Positions 61,856-64,000 of a stretch of 64,000 nucleotides of DNA are shown here, piece after piece (positions within the stretch are counted from its first letter, which is position 1; every line of letters begins with the position of its first letter). The stretch spans positions 30,815 to 94,814 of the forward strand of contig JACPPF010000169.1 in NCBI GenBank assembly GCA_016191165.1, given 5' to 3'. The position numbers and the translations under genes are program-made. The stretch comes from Planctomycetota bacterium (GTDB taxonomy: Bacteria > Planctomycetota > Planctomycetia > Gemmatales > Gemmataceae). The notes beneath the pieces are model-generated. The model worked only from the letters and a program-made list of their open reading frames with translations, ran no database searches and was not told where the DNA came from.

Positions 61856-63925
61856 ATGCAGGACGGACAGGAGCCGGTCCAATCGGCTGTCGGTTCTTTC
61901 GACATCGAAGTGTTCAGCTCCGGGCGGGGACGCCGCTCCACCTGCTCCCGGTTCAAGGTCCATTGCGACGCCATCGCCCTTCACGAGAAGGAAATCCTGC
62001 TGCTATCCGTGGCCGGTTCGGAAACGGCTGTGAAGGCCCTCACGGCCGGACTCCGCTCATCAACCAAGGACCAGAAGCGGATCGACTACACCGCTCACGT
62101 CGGCAGCGTCAATGAAAGCCTTCTGTCGAAATGTCCGGACGGTTACCGGGTCTATCGGACGAAATTCGACTACGGCCTCTGGCACGTTCTCTGCCTGGGC
62201 CAGCGCGAAGGTTTCATGCCCGTCGTGACCGACGAAACACTCTGGCAACTCCTCCAGAGTCCTCATTTCACGACGCCGCTCTTGCGAGAATGGGTCCCCT
62301 GGCTGCATGGGGAGATGCGGAAGAAGGGGATCATCGTTCCACTGACGCAACGTGGCTGTGACGCGGGACTGGTGCTGGCCAACAACGACACGCTGGACGA
62401 ACTGGTCCGGTTCGGCCTCAGGCACCGCCACCTGACGATCAACGGCCAGCCTCATGGACATAGCAAGATTAACGGCACGGCCTGGTCCAGTGAGGTCAAG
62501 AATCTCGAAGAGTATCTGCTCGCCTATGGCCCGCTCCTCGGCAAGCAAGCCGAACTGGCACTGGAACCTTTGCACGTGCCCGGCCAGCATGCGTTGCCCG
62601 CCCTGAATCTGCTGCGACCTCCATTCGAGGCTCAGTCACATGTAATCGAGGCGGCCCGGAAGGCACTTCGACGGCAGAAGTGCGTCATGCTCATTGGAGA
62701 AATGGGCACCGGCAAGACCATCATGGGCCTGTCGGCCGTTCACTCTCACGCCAGCGGCCGACCCTATCGGGCTTTGGTCTTTTGTCCCGGGCAGCTCGTC
62801 AACAAGTGGGAACGCGAAATCCAGGAAACAATCCCGGGAGCGGAAATCATCCAGATCGAAAGCTGGAAGAACCTGCTCCATCTGAACCGGAGCAGTAAGC
62901 CGACCGGTGTCGAGTGGTACATAATCGCCCGAGACCGGGCCAAGTTGGGAGCAAAGTGGAAGCCAGCCTGCCAGGTCCGCACGAAAGTGATCGACGGCTT
63001 CCTTCGCTGCCCGCAGTGTGGCCGGCGGCTGGTCGATGACAAACGCGAACCGCTCATTGTCGGCCAGCCTGGGAAGAACGGCCAGGCGGGAACCGGGTTG
63101 TGGAAACGGCGGACTCGCTGCGAGTGGGTCTTTTCAGACCACCGTCCCGAACCCGACAATGACGCAAACGAAGCCGACCGGTTAGTGAATGGTTGCGGGT
63201 CACCCCTCTGGCAGATGACTGGTGAGCTGCGCCGCTACGAACCCGCCTTGCTCATCAAGCGGCGGCTGAAGAACTTCTTCAAGTATTTGATTCTCGATGA
63301 GCTCCATGAAGAGAAAGGGGCTGACACCGCCCAGGGCCATGCGGCGGCTGCCCTGGCTGCTGCTTGCCGTAAGGTCATTGCCTTGACCGGCACGTTGATC
63401 GGCGGATACGCGGAGCATCTCCGTCCATTACTTTTTCGGCTCTCGCCGCAGTCGCTGGTCCAAGAGGGACTCGGCTGGTCCGATACCACCGCGTTCAACG
63501 AACGCTACGGTCGGATCGAAACCAGGATTACGGAGCGTTCGGGTGGAAGAAGTGACGACAATCGAATGTCACGCGGGAGCAAGACCACCACCAAAATGGT
63601 CCGTCCTGGCATCATGCCGCCACTCTTCGGACGGCATCTGATTGACAAATGCGTTTTTTTGAGCCTCAATGAGGTTTCCGACCGCCTGCCGCCGTTGACC
63701 GAAGAGTGTGTCCCCGTTCGCATGGACCAGGAGCTGGCCGCGGCATACCGCGATGAGGTCCAGGAACCGCTCGTCGAAGCCATCAAGGAAATGATGAAGC
63801 GGCGAGACCGGCGGCTGCTCGGCGCAATGGTGCAGACCTTGCTCGCATACCCGGACTACTGCCCTGTCCAGACTAAATTTTGGGATAGAGCCGCTTCAAT
63901 TTACGTCGCGCTTTGTCGATGGTGA
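61856..63925 (+). pseudogene. SF2 DEAD/DEAH-box helicase, 3' end lost to an IS630 element
   Basis: A frame of 689 aa from ATG 61856. Walker A LIGEMGTGKTIMGL near 283, a zinc-finger-like insertion (CPQCGRRL then CEW), LILDELHEEKGADT as motif II and LTGTLIGGYAEHLRPLL as motif III. The helicase C-terminal domain should follow, but similarity stops near 63860 and the last ~20 residues are encoded by IS630 sequence. It is therefore a C-terminally truncated helicase, probably not functional. An upstream open stretch (61670-61855) overlaps the previous gene and is rejected. Confidence 0.8.
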
Positions 63926-64000
63926 ATTGCCAATCGACGGCTCGTTGCTTCTGGTTAACACGGGTTGACCAGGCGGCAATTTCGGTTTGCAGTATCTCGA
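63873..64000 (-). CDS. IS630-family transposase, C-terminal end (partial)
   Basis: The minus strand from the window edge reads EILQTEIAAWSTRVNQKQR, then VDWQFTIDKARRKLKRLYPKI and a TAG at 63875-63873. That is the conserved end of IS630 transposases. The element continues beyond the window and cuts the helicase gene at about 63855-63872; its exact terminus cannot be fixed from one end. Confidence 0.85.
   Translation of the reverse strand, partial: EILQTEIAAWSTRVNQKQRAVDWQFTIDKARRKLKRLYPKI

Overview
The window looks like chromosome or large-plasmid DNA of a planctomycete. The signs are a Ser/Thr kinase with an N-terminal zinc ribbon beside a planctomycete-style ECF sigma factor, many lineage-specific membrane and secreted proteins, moderately high GC, and a tubulin-like/vWA gene block. 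This is inference from gene content; there is no rRNA or other phylogenetic marker here.

Layout. 1-443: 3' end of a DNA polymerase sliding clamp gene (dnaN type). 487-7175, minus strand: a tight operon with a 146-aa unknown protein, an ECF sigma factor with region 2 but no region 4, a 73-aa protein homologous to the C-terminal tail of DndC, a DndD-type SMC ATPase, a DndE domain fused to a HerA/FtsK-type ATPase, and a Dnd-associated methyltransferase. 7582-10506: Ser/Thr kinase, DUF2306 membrane protein and ECF sigma factor. 10581-22035: a complete type I-G (formerly I-U) CRISPR-Cas locus (csb2, csb1/cas7, csx17, cas3 with C-terminal HD, cas2, cas4-cas1 fusion) with a three-repeat array. 22077-23348: a DUF2130 coiled-coil protein upstream of cas4-cas1. 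23541-28813, plus strand: dndBCDE, the DNA phosphorothioation operon. So two phosphorothioation-type modules flank a CRISPR-Cas system, and they share a DndD, a DndE and a DndC-tail homologue each.

28922-31864 holds small unknown genes, including a 33-codon SEC-C microprotein. 31891-35107 is a small membrane protein gene disrupted by an ISAs1 element (32117-34951), which is itself interrupted by an IS66 element (32995-34564). Target duplications of 10 bp and 8 bp let both reading frames be rebuilt exactly. 35168-43970 encodes a candidate membrane/cytoskeletal system: a vWA protein with a C-terminal membrane anchor, a tubulin/FtsZ-superfamily GTPase-like protein, a 529-aa partner, a two-TM protein, a coiled-coil protein with a RelE-like N-terminal extension, a SprT-like zinc protease and a divergent AAA+ ATPase.

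44541-59395: an unknown protein coupled to a cysteine desulfurase, a full branched-chain amino acid ABC transporter (livKHMGF), a possible degenerate receiver-like/histidine-kinase-like pair, an SDR lacking the YxxxK motif, a B3/B4-domain protein and a fatty acid desaturase. 59666-64000: DUF932 protein, a DUF6094-type methyltransferase and a large helicase cut off by an IS630-family element. These are plasmid/ICE/phage-style genes; with the dnaN fragment at the other end they suggest that the defence island sits in a mobile backbone.

How the genes may work together: DndCDE with a cysteine desulfurase would place sulfur on the DNA backbone and DndB would regulate. The 487-7175 operon has no DndFGH, so it is the natural candidate for a cognate effector or alternative modification module. 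CRISPR-Cas adds adaptive defence.
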